Shown piece by piece: positions 23,522 to 35,059 of a stretch of DNA of 64,000 bases. The DNA is from Choanephora cucurbitarum. Lineage: Eukaryota; Mucoromycota; Mucoromycetes; Mucorales; Choanephoraceae. Both the position numbers and the translations under genes were made by a program. The first letter of the stretch is position 1, and the number at the start of each line of letters is the position of its first letter. The notes under the pieces were generated by a model. The model ran no database searches. It saw only the letters and a list, made by a program, of their open reading frames with translations, and was not told the origin of the DNA. The stretch spans positions 1 through 64,000 of the forward strand of contig JAIWNI010000119.1 in assembly GCA_025331435.1 (NCBI GenBank), read 5' to 3'.

Positions 23522-23638
23522 TGTCAAGTCTAAGATTGTGACTACTTCTAAATTAGTATTTTAAGTTAGCTGTAGTTTAATATTAATAAAGAGCGCTCTT
23601 TCGTGTTCAAGTTACTATTACATAACCTGGATAATACA
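23522..23638 (+). repeat. 3' LTR (117 bp)
   Basis: Same length as the 5' LTR and identical by eye. Followed directly by the ATAT target duplicate at 23,639-23,642. Confidence 0.97.
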
Positions 23639-23642
23639 ATAT

Positions 23643-25880
23643 CAGGTCTGAGTCTGTATCTGGGTTTAATAGGAGTTCAGGCCAAAACTGGCATTAAACT
23701 TGCACTTCTTTTTTTGGCAGTGACTATATAATAGATCCACATTAAGCGTAGCACTTTTCTTTTTCTTTTTTTGTCACAAACATAGAAAAATAAACAATGC
23801 ACCATGAAAAAAGGGAATCTATCTCGGAAAGGAAGTCTAACTAACAGGCAAAACGATATTAGAGGATCATCATCCGTCATAGATAGGGAAAGCCAATAAA
23901 GCCAAAAAAAAGCCAAAGCAGTTGTCTGTAGTGTAAAATGACTCTGGCTATAGATTAGCTGTAAACACCATGTAGCTAGTAATTGGATCCAGAAGATAGC
24001 AACAAAGGTCTGAACTTTTTTGCTTATCAGGTATAGCAAAATGCTCAAATGTATGGGAGATAGATAATCAGGAGAAATAAAGAGAAAGAAAGAAAAGATA
24101 GAGAAGGAAGCAAAATTGATTGTTTCTTACCAAACAGAGTTAGTGATATATGAGACAAATAGTTCTCATGAAAGCAAAGAGTGGGCGTAATGATTATGCA
24201 TGAAAATGAGATCGTGCTAATAGGTATGATTCAATAAAGAAAGTTAGGCTAATGCCTCAGATTTTGTTTAAAAGAAAAGACTCTTATTTCGCATTTTTTT
24301 TCTCTTTTCTTTTTCTTTAGTTTCATTCAAACTACAAAGTCATTTATACTACAAAACCTCTAAAACTGCAAAAACCACTTTTGATCTATCTCTCTTCACT
24401 TGTCATGGTGCTCTCTCATTGTCTTGGTCTTTCTTTTCTTTCAAGCAAGCTGTCAGATTAGTTCTCTTTGTTCCTTTTGTCATCACTTGGTATGATCATC
24501 ATTTTTCTCTTTTCACGAATTTACTTTATCTTTTCTAATAGTCTAATTCTAACTAACTCAAATCTAAAACACAAACCCCATAGGTCTCAATCTCCAACGC
24601 CTCTCTATTCATCTATCTGTCTGGCATGCTCAAAGTCTTGGGTCTTCCTCTCTGTCTTTCAGTATCTGCGGCATCCGCCAGGGTACGACGCTTCGGCAAA
24701 AGGCTACTAGCTACTCTGGGCCATGAAGGTAGGCTTTAGCCTAACTTGTAGGCCCGTTAGGGGTAGGGTAACAGGGGAGGGAGGATCCATACTTTTCAAG
24801 GCGATTTACGTTATGGTCTTTATTGGCTGACTCTTTATGGTTTCCTTGGATGACTCTCTATAATCTCCTTGGCTGGCTTTTCGCGTCTTTGTTTTGCTCT
24901 TTGTTCTGCTCTTCTTTCTCATTCACAAGCAAAAAATCCAAAAAAAAAAACCAACAACGAAATAGTCAATGTCTATTTGCTTTTCTGTCTCTATATTTCT
25001 TATTGCTTCAAGCCACTCTCCTCTGTTATTTTACATCAAAAAAGCTCTAGTCACTTCACATCATATTCTACTCAATTCATTGGACAATTTTTTTTTGTAC
25101 TTGTTGGCAAAATTTATAAAAAAACCTTAATAAACATTACTTTACTATCATACTGAAAAAGAAAGCAGAAAAAGAATACTCTTATATCATACTTTTTCTT
25201 TGTAATTGAGACTAAATTATACTCAAACTTTTGAAAAAATAAGAAAAAAAAAAGAAACCTGGAATTAATGTGTGAGACTTGAGCGAAAACTTACACTTTT
25301 CTTGTTAGACAAAAACTGTAGTTGAGCCAACGACTCTGACAATAGCCACGATACCTCTTCTTCAGTAATTTAAGCATTCTTTGAAGCGTCTCAAAGCTGT
25401 TTGTACCTTTTATAATGGATCGATCGATTCAAGCAAACAAAGAAAAAAGGGGGAAGCGGTATCATGATTTTGTCAAACAAACAAAAGTTTGACTTTTTTT
25501 TGCTTGGTATTTCTCTCAAGTATTCTTTTTGTTGTTGTTGTCACTATTCTTTCTCTATACTCATTGCTATTTTATTACGTCCACAGTAAGATGCAGAGCC
25601 TTTTTCCTTTTTGTCAATCTCGACTGTGATGTCTTTTTTTTTATTTTAGAAGAATGGTGAATGCTTACAAGATCCCGTTACAAAGCACATGAGCTTGAGC
25701 TTATTTCAATTTTTTCTCTCTTTATGCAAAATGTAATCATTTTATTAATTTGTAAAACAGAACAAAAATAAAAAGGATGAAATGTGATTTAGCTTGTGAG
25801 TAACTTTTCGTCAAAAGGAAGCAAAACCAAAAGCTGGCAATAGGATAGTGTTCGGGCGAATGGCATAACCGAGTGTGTTC
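23643..25880. other. AT-rich repeat arm, no supported gene
   Basis: Mirrored at about 54,330-56,540. It contains many pyrimidine-rich runs. A GC-richer patch at 24,655-24,790 follows a CTTTCAG acceptor-like site and contains GAAG-GTAGGC, a weak donor-like site. The 80-codon frame at 24,468-24,710 is conserved at 55,474-55,716 with one change, but the whole DNA is equally conserved, so coding is not supported. Confidence 0.6.
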
Positions 25881-26017
25881 TAGCTAGTGTCAAGCATCTA
25901 TTGTCAAACATCTGGCTATGGTCTGGCAGATATAAATACACTAAATCTCAACAGAAACATATATTTGCAAATCAAAAACAATAAAAATAGTGTCATTGTC
26001 TTTGTAGTCATCATGTC

Positions 26018-26214
26018 TAAGCCATAAGCCATAAGCCATAAGCCATAAGCCATAAGCCATAAGCCATAAGCCATAAGCCATAAGCCATAAGCCATAAGCC
26101 ATAAGCCATAAGCCATAAGCCATAAGCCATAAGCCATAAGCCATAAGCCATAAGCCATAAGCCATAAGCCATAAGCCATAAGCCATAAGCCATAAGCCAT
26201 AAGCCATAAGCCAT
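26018..26214 (+). repeat. 7-bp microsatellite (CCATAAG), about 28 copies
   Basis: A pure head-to-tail array. The mirror position in the other arm (54,126-54,167) has only 6 copies. In the unit arms the same place has a single ATAAGCCATA, the likely seed. The array creates artefactual Leu-Met-Ala-Tyr-Gly frames on the minus strand. Confidence 0.98.
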
Positions 26215-27149
26215 GTAGTACTGTAATAAGGGTGCCATTGTCAACAGTAATAGCAACACCCAGAATACACGTCAAGTAGATTTATTCATCTTGAATCCCA
26301 TCACTATCTACTATTAGCTTTAGCTTTCATTACTTTCGTTACTTTCGTTGTCCTCTGAGAATGTTATCAGTTCATCGTATCATCACAATTCAAAACATGT
26401 CACTAGAATCGCCACATTCATCACATTTACGAAACATACAGTACAACAATAAGATATCTGTCATATCGACACTTGTGCTATGCTTAGAGGCATTGTATGA
26501 AACATGAATAATGACAGTGTTAGATAAGGCATGTGTTTGTATGCGTCACTCTATTTGCTTGTTGTCACTGATCAGCTTCATGCATGTCCATCATGGCATA
26601 TCCACAACATCTGCCACTAACTATTGGATTTATATGACACAATCTCATGTTAATGCTTTTTGCAACTCTTCAGATGTTAATTTTTTAATCTGCTTTATAG
26701 CGCATCAGCTAAGACCTCAGTTTATTGTTCCTAATGGCCTATTTGTTTGTGATGGCCCAAATGTTTGTGACAGCTTTATTGTTGTTCTTTGTATGATGTA
26801 TTCACTTGTCTTGTCGAGTGAAGTAGTTGTGATTAATCCTCAACATTAGTCTGATATTGCAATCACTATATATCTGTGTATGTATATCATCAAAAGTATA
26901 CTTTTATGCTGTAAGCACCTTATATAACCTCTTTGTTGTCATCGTTGCGTCGAAAGGTGCGATAACTTGTACCTATGTCTCTGCTGTGTATGTGCATGTT
27001 AAGCATACTCATTTGTAGTGACGTTTAAATGAGCCTATTTCCTTTATGTCTGTACAACACAGCCTAATAAAGCTCCAAATGACATTAAAAAATAAAAGCA
27101 AAACCCCAAAACAAAGGATAGCGATAACTTTTTCTTACCTATGTATGCT

Positions 27150-27403
27150 GAAGTTGGTCATACTGGTACGAGTAGGGCTCATACAGGCAATCTTCTCGAC
27201 GTTCTTGCGTGACGATGACAAACATGTTGCTGATCTGGAAAAAGAGATGAGGCAAACTCGCTCAGGCAAGCAAGGCCAAAGACCGAGTTCATGTCACTAA
27301 CACTAGTGAATATATGCAACTGTGTTGCTGTGATATATGATATACTGTATGAGCACTTCTGTAGATAATTGCTGATCACTAGTAGGAAAAGACAGTAAAG
27401 CAT
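27150..27403 (-). pseudogene. End module copy 3, frameshifted
   Basis: Aligns with the 84-codon ORF. An extra base in the TTTTCCAG stretch (about 27,235-27,242) shifts the frame so that it reads LFPDQQHVC instead of LFQISNMFV. The terminal TAG has become CAG. To its left lies a diverged unit arm (25,800-27,150). Confidence 0.6.
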
Positions 27404-30400
27404 GAATTAAAAAGAAAAAAAAATAGTGTGTCTGAGCATGGATGACTCTCAACTTGTTGAGCCTAAAAACTTAATCTCTCTCTCTATCTCTCTTTTTCAT
27501 TCAAACATTTGGATAACATCTTGATTTCTCCAAGATATATCGCTCATACAGTGTGATGTTGATCATAACATTATTTCGCTGCAACAACAAAAATACCATT
27601 TCACAAGCATAAGGCAAAGCAAGCATGATTATGCCTTGACTTGCTTTCCACCCTGTATATCTCTAAGTGAACCAATGACTCTGAAGTCGCTTTTTTTTTT
27701 CATTGTCCATCCTAATAATCTTTTCCAGCACACTGTCATTTAACTGAACAAAAAAGTACATAGTGAGGGCTGAACAGTCAGCCACATTTTTTTTTTACAT
27801 ACAAACATGTATAGGTATATCTATGTGACCTTTTATTCTCTTTTCATGTTCCTTCATTTCTCTTTTACAATAGTTCTGAATCATTCTATGCTATCACACT
27901 ACAGCCGCTTTCCCCTGACTTACTGCTTGAACTCGTCAAATATCCTTTCTCAACATGTTCTTGATTTCAGTAATCCATTAAGCGCAAGTAGTGACAGATC
28001 TTCAACCACTATCATCCAACAAGTCCTTCTCTCTGATCTAGCCCACTCAGTTGTAGACGACTTTTGCAATTTCTTTATTATCATAGGCTGAACATCTCTT
28101 TACCGCCTGTCATACCTTTTAGCTCCTTTCGTCTCTACTCTTACCGACTATTGCTCTCTCTAGACTTAAACAGGCTATAATGTTTGTAGTCATCCCATGG
28201 TTGGTATCCAATATCCAATATCCAATATCCAATATCCAATATCCAATATCCAATATCCAATATCCAATATCCAGTATTCATTATCTTGCACTTATCATCT
28301 AATGTGGTGTTATGTTTTGTCTTCGCCTTATCTCAATCCTTGTCTTGTTTTCCAGACTGGAAATATTCATAGTATGTTGCCGGCACAATCACTTGCTTAT
28401 CCAGCTCTTCCTCTTTCTCTTTTGTCTTCTTCGCCTCATGCCAAGTCAACTTTGCCGCTTACTACATCTCTCTTGCTATTTTCTTTTTCCTTCGGTATAC
28501 TAACATTGTGCCATCTAGTTGTATGGCTAGTGACTCTTCTTTTTTTCTCTGTTATAACCTTGATAAGATAGAGCTGTTGTTTGATAGTAGCTGCTTTTCT
28601 CTTCTTTCGTATAATGTTCCTCTGACAAGTTGCTGACTGAAGGACTGCTGGCTACTGCAAACAAATGTAAAGCGAAAAAAAAATGTCATGGAGCGGATCA
28701 CAAGTTTTTTAGGTCAAGCCACAGAAACGCGGTAATCATGAAAAAGCGATCGAGAATAAAAGCTGCCAAGTTGTGTCATAGAGCAGCTTTCGTTGTTTTG
28801 TTTAACTTTTGGTCTAGTTGATTTGACTCTAGCGTTGTGATGTGTGAGAGAGAGACAGATAAAGAAATAAGAAGAGGGAAGAAATAAAAGTACGCGTCAG
28901 AGGGTGAGAAGCGGAAGATTTATTTTTAGCCGATGGACAAATAAGGGATTACGTGTAACTGTAAGGGGATTGCCGGACGAATTATTATCCGACGGAAGTG
29001 TCGGCATCGCTACTTTTGCCGTCCCGACCGAAGCAGCGGGGATAAGTTAACAAGCCTTTTTTGGAAAGAGGGTTCAAAGGAGTTCTATTTTTATTTTTAT
29101 GGGGGGAGGGATCAATGGAAATGACCTGTTGAGAAGGTAATTCATGCAAAAACAGTCTTCAAGATAAAGCACTGTATTGAGTTAGGCAGATAGTAAAAGT
29201 CAGCTTGCCTGCAACGAAAGCTCTTGATTATCACTGTTAGACTTCAGGCAGCTGCTTATAGCTTGACAGCGGCGAATTAGAGCTTGATGACAGAAAGATA
29301 CCAATGAAGTGTGCTAAGCAATGATCTTTTTGACTGCACTTGAATCAACTGCTTATATCGCATGTCAATGTTAATACATTAGCGTCATAGCAACAGTAAA
29401 AAGAGATCAACAATACCTATCATACTGCTGTAGCATCTGTTGTATAGAACAACAGAATTATATCTTATTTCCCTTGACCTTGACTCAGAAAGTGAATAAA
29501 TATCTTAGAGAGCAATACATTTGAGTGTTTCATATTGTAGAAATTGGGAGTTAGAATAAAAAGACAAGACAAGAAGAAATACGTTGATAGTCTCTTTATT
29601 CTTAAAAAGTGGAATAATGTTTCTAAGCTAAATGATACAGTGGTTTATATACAATTTCTAAAGTGTGTGTCTACTCAGATGTGAATGGATTTTACTAATC
29701 CTTATTCTCATAAAATATAAGGGAAATAATCTTTATATGACGGTTGAGGTCTTCTTCCTGAGTTATACCATTGTCCTGTAATTTTGCCGTTCTTGAATTC
29801 AATGGAATTAGGACTTTAAACTTGGGAGGACCAGATTTGGAGCTTGTGTAATTTTCTCTGCCCTTTTTATTCTGAGTAAGCATTTACTGCTTACTTTGTC
29901 TTATGTGCCTATTAGCTTTAACTCTGTACATTATGTTAAGCTTCTAGTAGTTTTGATTGTATTGTATTTTGAATAAATGATCCTTTTATTTGTCATCATT
30001 TTCAATATCTAGTTCTATATCTTATAAGGTGAAATCACCACACATATGATAACCAAGTTTTCACTGCTTATTTGGCAGGAGATTTTGTATTACTCTTGAA
30101 ATCAAGATGTCATGTGTTTGATCTGAAATGATGTTACCTAAGGTCTTATCTGAACCCAAAAGGAACACTGAAAATGTTTTATTTGTATAGCAATGCAAGA
30201 GTCATAAAGTTGGCTTGCTATAAATAACTGCTTAGAAATAGACAATACAAGATGTGACTGAAGATCAGACATTGTGCATCATGAACCAAGTCTTTTCTCA
30301 TCACCAAATCAAAGAATATAAATAGAGGCATATTTTGTTAGCTAAAGAAAGATTGCTTAGTTTTTACTTAATAAACTTAGTTGAGTATTAGTTGTATTTT

Positions 30401-31100
30401 TCTGGTTTTTTTGATTATTGCCTCTGATAAACACCTACCCATACAACAGCATCACCTTGTGATGTATACAGTACAAGACACAAATAGCCAAAGATAAAGA
30501 AAGATAGCTCGTAATCTAATAGGTCAGTTTGTATTGTTACTACAGTTGCATTATCATTGCAGAATACCACATTTCGTAGTTGTAGAACTGAAGCTCACTT
30601 TTGAATCACAAAAACTTGTTGTGATGAAACAAAAATTCCTGTCATCAGGAATTATTCTACATCTATTTACATAACACGAAATTATTCTTATACATATTAT
30701 GCCTAGTTTAGCCAGAAAGTAGATAGTTTCCTGAAAGCCTAAATTTATCATTGAGCATAGCCAAAGCGTACGCAGTAAGAGCATAAATATTTTCAAACAT
30801 CAACACATGTTACTACAAAGACTCTATCCATGATATAGCATTTACGTACGACGCAAAATGAAGCTTGCTTTTCTTGACTTTTTTCGAAAGTTATAGTTGG
30901 GTCGCAATCGGAGACTTCATTGTTGCAGTGGATGTTTATAGTCAGTATGGTATAACTAAAAGAATACTAATCTTCAGAGCGAAAGCATGATTCGTCAAGT
31001 GAAAAGTATTCTTGTAACCACAGGCACTGCACAAGTCAGAGAAAGAGTTGAATGGCTATCACAATATATAAAATGCACAAGTTTTGTGTGAGACAAAGAA
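27404..31100. other. Repeat arm without a supported gene
   Basis: Mirrored at about 49,050-52,690. It includes the ATCCAAT microsatellite and a GC-richer patch at 28,960-29,050 with a CCGAC/GTCGG hairpin (28,989-29,004). A 62-codon minus-strand frame at 29,695-29,883 (KKGRENYTSSKSGPPK) is intact in both arms but of unknown nature. The region 29,430-30,420 has TGTTG/CAACA, TATA-like and AATAAA features reminiscent of LTR DNA, but no boundaries could be proven. Confidence 0.55.
28205..28274 (+). repeat. 7-bp microsatellite (TATCCAA), 10 copies
   Basis: Head-to-tail array, the last copy reading TATCCAG. The mirror site at 51,882-51,909 has about 4 imperfect copies. Confidence 0.95.
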
Positions 31101-31146
31101 CTAGGTCAAGTATCTTAAATATACACACTGATGGTATGATCTGTAA

Positions 31147-32640
31147 TTATGTTATGTCTGAATAAAATGGTAAAGTTATATTACGATGAAGATGATCGAA
31201 ATTTCTTGAGAAAGACTTGGCATATAGTGCGATGCTTTGACTGATAGAAACGTGTATTGTTGTATGATAAAGACAAGCTCGATGATGATGATACAGAGTA
31301 AAAAAAAAAGCAAACAGTAAACAAAGAGTAAGCGAGTCAAGGCACTTGAACTCATATGACACAAAGTGCTGATAACAGCTCAAAGCTTCAGATGAATAAG
31401 TCTGTGATAGTTTCTATGCTATCTTTTTGACAACATAGTTTGATTAGGCCATACTTTGATGACTGTGTCTCTGATATGCATAGAGTACAAGTACACATTC
31501 GCATATATATATATGTATATGTATGTATAACAGCTTGTAGCAGATCTCAATTGCAATAAGATGCAAGTGGTATAGCAAATGAAGCATGACATGCTAATGC
31601 GTATGACACAAATGAAGGGTTGAAATTCTGAATAAGCTGCTCCCCTTGTATGTAATGATCTGTCATGATGACTATAAAGACTGGTAGGTTACAGTCGTTG
31701 ACAGTCACTCTGATGCGTATGTTAGATATCTGGTCTACCATTTCATTCAAAAGTCACGACTTGACATGGAAACTCAAGTCTGTATGTATTGTCAATATAC
31801 TCCTTGACAAGCGAGCATCACTTTGACTGACTCTGGTCTCTCTTTATTGTTCACTTGACATAATGACCGGTCTTTAGATCCTAATCCAGCCATATCAATG
31901 CAGATCTCTCAATTTGTCTGTTAATAGCATCTATACTAAGAGATGAATCTCAAAAAATGCGTACTACTTTGTTCATATCATATAACTGCCTTTTTGTTTT
32001 CGATGTCTCATCCGATCATGTTGAGATTTTGACCAATTTAAAGACTTCAGAGTGTATACCCGATCATGTTCTATTTTGTATGCAATGAATAAAAACCACA
32101 GGGTTTTCTCTTCAATCTCAGAGCGTTAGTGAATTTAACTATAAGCTAACTATTATATAATCAAGCATTATGTGTTTGATAAAACAGAATATTGATATCT
32201 ACTGTTAGTACTGTTACACTTCTGGTAAAATAAAAGAACTGTGTGCTTATTGGGTGCTTTATCATAATTAGGTCTTTGTTTAGCATGCCTTATTGTAGAG
32301 TCAGAGTATTAATGCATCATGTCTGCGCCTATTATTATGTGGTAGAGTATACTGCCACATCAATCAGCTATGAGTTTTTCCTCGGGATTTGAGCTAATTA
32401 TTCGTCTTTATCTATACAATCGGCATAAAAGCTCACGAGTTACAGATGTCCGTATAACTATGACTAATCACCATTTAGCTTTGGTGAGTGTAATCTACAT
32501 TTATTAGTCTCTTGGCTATACCAAGCATTTCATAGCTGCCTCTAACGTTGAACTTGGAACAAAGAAGTGTGGAAGAGTAACAATTTTGAGCTGAAATGAT
32601 AAATCAAGGCATGACTTGCTTTTCTTTGATTTTCTATTTT
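31147..32640 (-). other. Module G, copy 2 (diverged)
   Basis: Aligns in reverse orientation with 14,106-15,650 at roughly 70-75 percent by eye. It includes a 67-codon frame at 31,547-31,750 related to a region near 15,060-15,270 that there contains a stop. It also includes the IIQQYTF..SVKAS.YMPSLSQ peptide at about 31,200. Confidence 0.45.
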
Positions 32641-32748
32641 CCAAATGTTTGACTGAGGAAGGAGAGTGAAAAACGAAGTTTTTAGGCTCAGCAAGTTGAG
32701 AGTCATCCGTGCTCAGACACGCTTTTTGTTTGTTTTTCTTTTTAGCTC

Positions 32749-33003
32749 ATGCTTTACTGCCTTTACCTACTGGCGATCAGCAAATATCTACAAAAGTGCT
32801 CATCTAGTATATCGTTTGTCACAGCAACACAGTTGCATATATTCACTAGTGTTAGTGACATGAACTCGGTCTTTGGCCTTGCTTGCCTGAGCGAGTTTGC
32901 CTCATCTCTTTTTCAGATCAGCAACATGTTTGTCATCGTCACGCAAGAAGGTCAAGAAGACTGCCAGTTTGAGCCTTACTTGTACCAGTATGACCAACTT
33001 TAG
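32749..33003 (+). CDS. End module copy 4: hypothetical 84-aa protein
   Basis: An intact frame, directly preceded by GTTTTTCTTTTTAG, a strong acceptor-like site, with the ATG four bases later. It may be the last exon of a spliced gene. The sequence is hydrophobic at the N-terminus and acidic/aromatic at the C-terminus (EPYLYQYDQL). Its exact mirror copy is at 47,151-47,405. No family recognised. Confidence 0.32.
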   Translation: MLYCLYLLAISKYLQKCSSSISFVTATQLHIFTSVSDMNSVFGLACLSEFASSLFQISNMFVIVTQEGQEDCQFEPYLYQYDQL

Positions 33004-34068
33004 CTTACAGAGGTAGAAAAAGGGATTGGTGTGTGGGTTTTTTTTTTCGCTTTTGGCCTTTTTCATGTCATTTAAAGCTTTTTCAGGCTGTGTTGTACAG
33101 ACTTGTACGATATAGGCTTATGCAAATGTCATTGCAAATGAGTATGCTAAACATGCACATACAAAGCAAAGACAACGATGCACTTTATTACAGTTTTCGA
33201 GCACAATGACGAAAACAAAGAGGATACATAAGGTGTTTACAGCATAAGAGCATATTTTCAAAGGTATATATATATACATATATAATTATTACAAAGTTAG
33301 GCTAAAGTTGAGGATCACGCAGATCACTTCACTCGACAAGACAGGTAAATGCATCATACAAAGAACAGCAATAAATGTATCACAGACAATGTAAACATTG
33401 AGAACAATGACACCATTACAAGCAATGAGATCATTGAGAACAATGACTTCACGCTTTGACTGATGCACTGTAAAATAAATTAGGCCTTTCGAATCAAAAG
33501 AATTGGAGAAAGTGGTATTATACGGTTGTCTCATATAAACTGATAGTTGGTGACAAATGTTATGGATATATCATAACTGACATGCATGAAGTTGATCTGT
33601 AGCAATAAGCATAAAGAGTGACACATACCATCACACGCCTTGTCTGACACTGTCTTTGTTCTTTTATTTTATCCTGCTAATACTCTAAGCATATCATGAG
33701 TGTTTATATGACAGAGATTCCATCATCATCATACTTTATTTCTCGCAGACAGGTGAATGTGATGATTGTGATGACATGGTTAGAGTGATGATACTTTGAT
33801 GAACTAATAGCATGGTTCGAGAAGAGTGAAAATAACGAAAGCAATAGGCAGTAGCAGGTAGTGACAGGATTGTCGATGATTGAATCTATTTGACGTGTTT
33901 CCTAGTTGTCACTATCATAGTGAGTAATGGTACACATATCATACTGTAATATGGCTTATGATACAGAAATATAAATTATAAAGACAATGAAACCAATTTT
34001 ATTATTTTCGATTTGTGAATTAATATTTCTCATTGCTACTTAATATACGTATATACATCAGACCATAA

Positions 34069-34124
34069 CCAGATACTTGACACCAGATACTTAAGACCAG
34101 ATACTTGACACTAAATACTTGACC
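34069..34124 (+). repeat. Iteron-like short tandem array, unit 2 left
   Basis: Four copies of an AGATACTTGACACC-like unit. Mirror copy at 46,029-46,084. Confidence 0.7.
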
Positions 34125-34203
34125 AAAAAAGATTATACTCAGCCAAATCATTCACCTAGTCACTATCCTATTGTCAGCCTTTGGTTTCGCTTTCTGTTTT
34201 ACC

Positions 34204-34596
34204 GAAAGCTACTCACAGGAGTAGCCGCGTGAAGGCAGCTGACCATGTACTCCCACACCAACCTCCATCCAGGCCTCTGCTCTCCACTGGCAGCAGCTAG
34301 CACAAGACTTCGTCAATTAAAGTGCATTACTAGGACATGGCTGTCAAAACCCGCATCATCGAATGGTGACGTCTACTATGGCGCACTCAGTTAGCGGACC
34401 GGCCTCGCACAACCATAGATGATGGAGCCATGAACATTCTAGCGAGAGTGACAGCCGCCGTTCGTGATCAAAAGGTGAGAAAAGACAACCTATAGGGCCT
34501 TTAGTACAGAGCTACGTAGAAGCAAGAGACAAAAAGTGATGGCTGTACTTACTTTTTCCTGTAATATTTCCGGGCCTTCTTGGATTGGTGAAAGTT
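34204..34596 (+). other. 393-bp invariant core, unit 2 left
   Basis: Identical by eye to 1,351-1,743 of unit 1, although sequence on both sides differs between units. Followed by the polypurine tract at about 34,610-34,765. Confidence 0.75.
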
Positions 34597-35038
34597 TTGC
34601 AGGACTTATAAAAAGAAAGAAGGAAAGAGGAAGAGAAAGAAAAGCATAACTTACCTTGACGCGAAGAATAGATTTAACGAAAGCAAAAAAAGAAAAAGGA
34701 GATAGCGAAAAAAACAAAAAGGGGGATAGTGAAAGAAAAAAAAAGAAAAGAGAGGAAAATGGAAAATGACGCGACAAAATTGTCTTTTTGATTTGTTTTA
34801 GCCCACAATGATTTAGCAAAATCGAGCCAATCGAATGCATGCTTCTGACTTTTGACTTTTGGATGACCCGAAATTAATAGAAAAAAAAGCAAAATATATG
34901 CATCCTATATCCGCATCGCTTAGTAATTACACATGAAAGCTACGAGAAAACAAAATGATAAAAAGAACAATTGAGGCTACAGTCTATTGGTATATGAAAG
35001 TAAATGCATATCAGGCAAGTGCCATCATAGAATAGTGT

Positions 35039-35059
35039 ATATATATATATATATATATC
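35039..35059 (+). repeat. TA dinucleotide run
   Basis: About ten TA/AT steps. The mirror is at about 45,094-45,114. Unit 1 has a shorter, interrupted version at about 2,190-2,208. Confidence 0.85.

Larger units (their letters stand above)
18879..23638 (+). mobile_element. Ty3/gypsy LTR retrotransposon, 4,760 bp
   Basis: The element has two 117-bp LTRs that look identical, a PBS right after the 5' LTR, gag-pro then pol in order PR-RT-RNaseH-IN (Ty3/gypsy order), and a G-rich polypurine tract before the 3' LTR. The target ATAT is duplicated at 18,875-18,878 and 23,639-23,642. The opposite palindrome arm (about 56,540-56,555) has the uninterrupted site with a single ATAT. Identical LTRs and the empty site mean a recent insertion after the palindrome formed. 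It carries a frame break between gag-pro and pol and a TGA inside integrase, so this copy is probably not autonomous unless frameshifting and readthrough occur. Confidence 0.97.
14071..32700. repeat. Spacer between units 1 and 2 (left outer arm of the large palindrome)
   Basis: Nearly all of this reappears in reverse complement at 47,400-60,943. It contains two inverted diverged copies of module G (14,106-15,864 and 31,147-32,640), a diverged piece of the unit arm (about 25,800-27,403), the Ty3/gypsy insertion and two expanded 7-bp microsatellites. Identity with the right arm is very high from 28,650 inward and lower outside. Confidence 0.9.

Noticed and set aside
24740..24780. TTAGGG-like words resembling telomere repeats
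   Set aside because: Only about two degenerate units occur in a G-rich patch, too few for an interstitial telomere claim.
25916..26275. 119-codon minus-strand frame rich in Leu-Met-Ala-Tyr-Gly repeats
   Set aside because: It is a translation of the CCATAAG microsatellite. All three frames of a 7-bp repeat without stops stay open, and the mirror arm has only 6 units.
29430..30420. Possible old LTR element with TGTTG/CAACA and AATAAA features
   Set aside because: No paired LTRs, no target duplication and no empty site could be identified; both arms carry the same sequence.
34490..34840. 116-codon Phe/Ser/Leu-rich minus-strand frame
   Set aside because: It reads the polypyrimidine tract and the conserved core. 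Composition explains its length, and it is not kept as one frame in unit 1.
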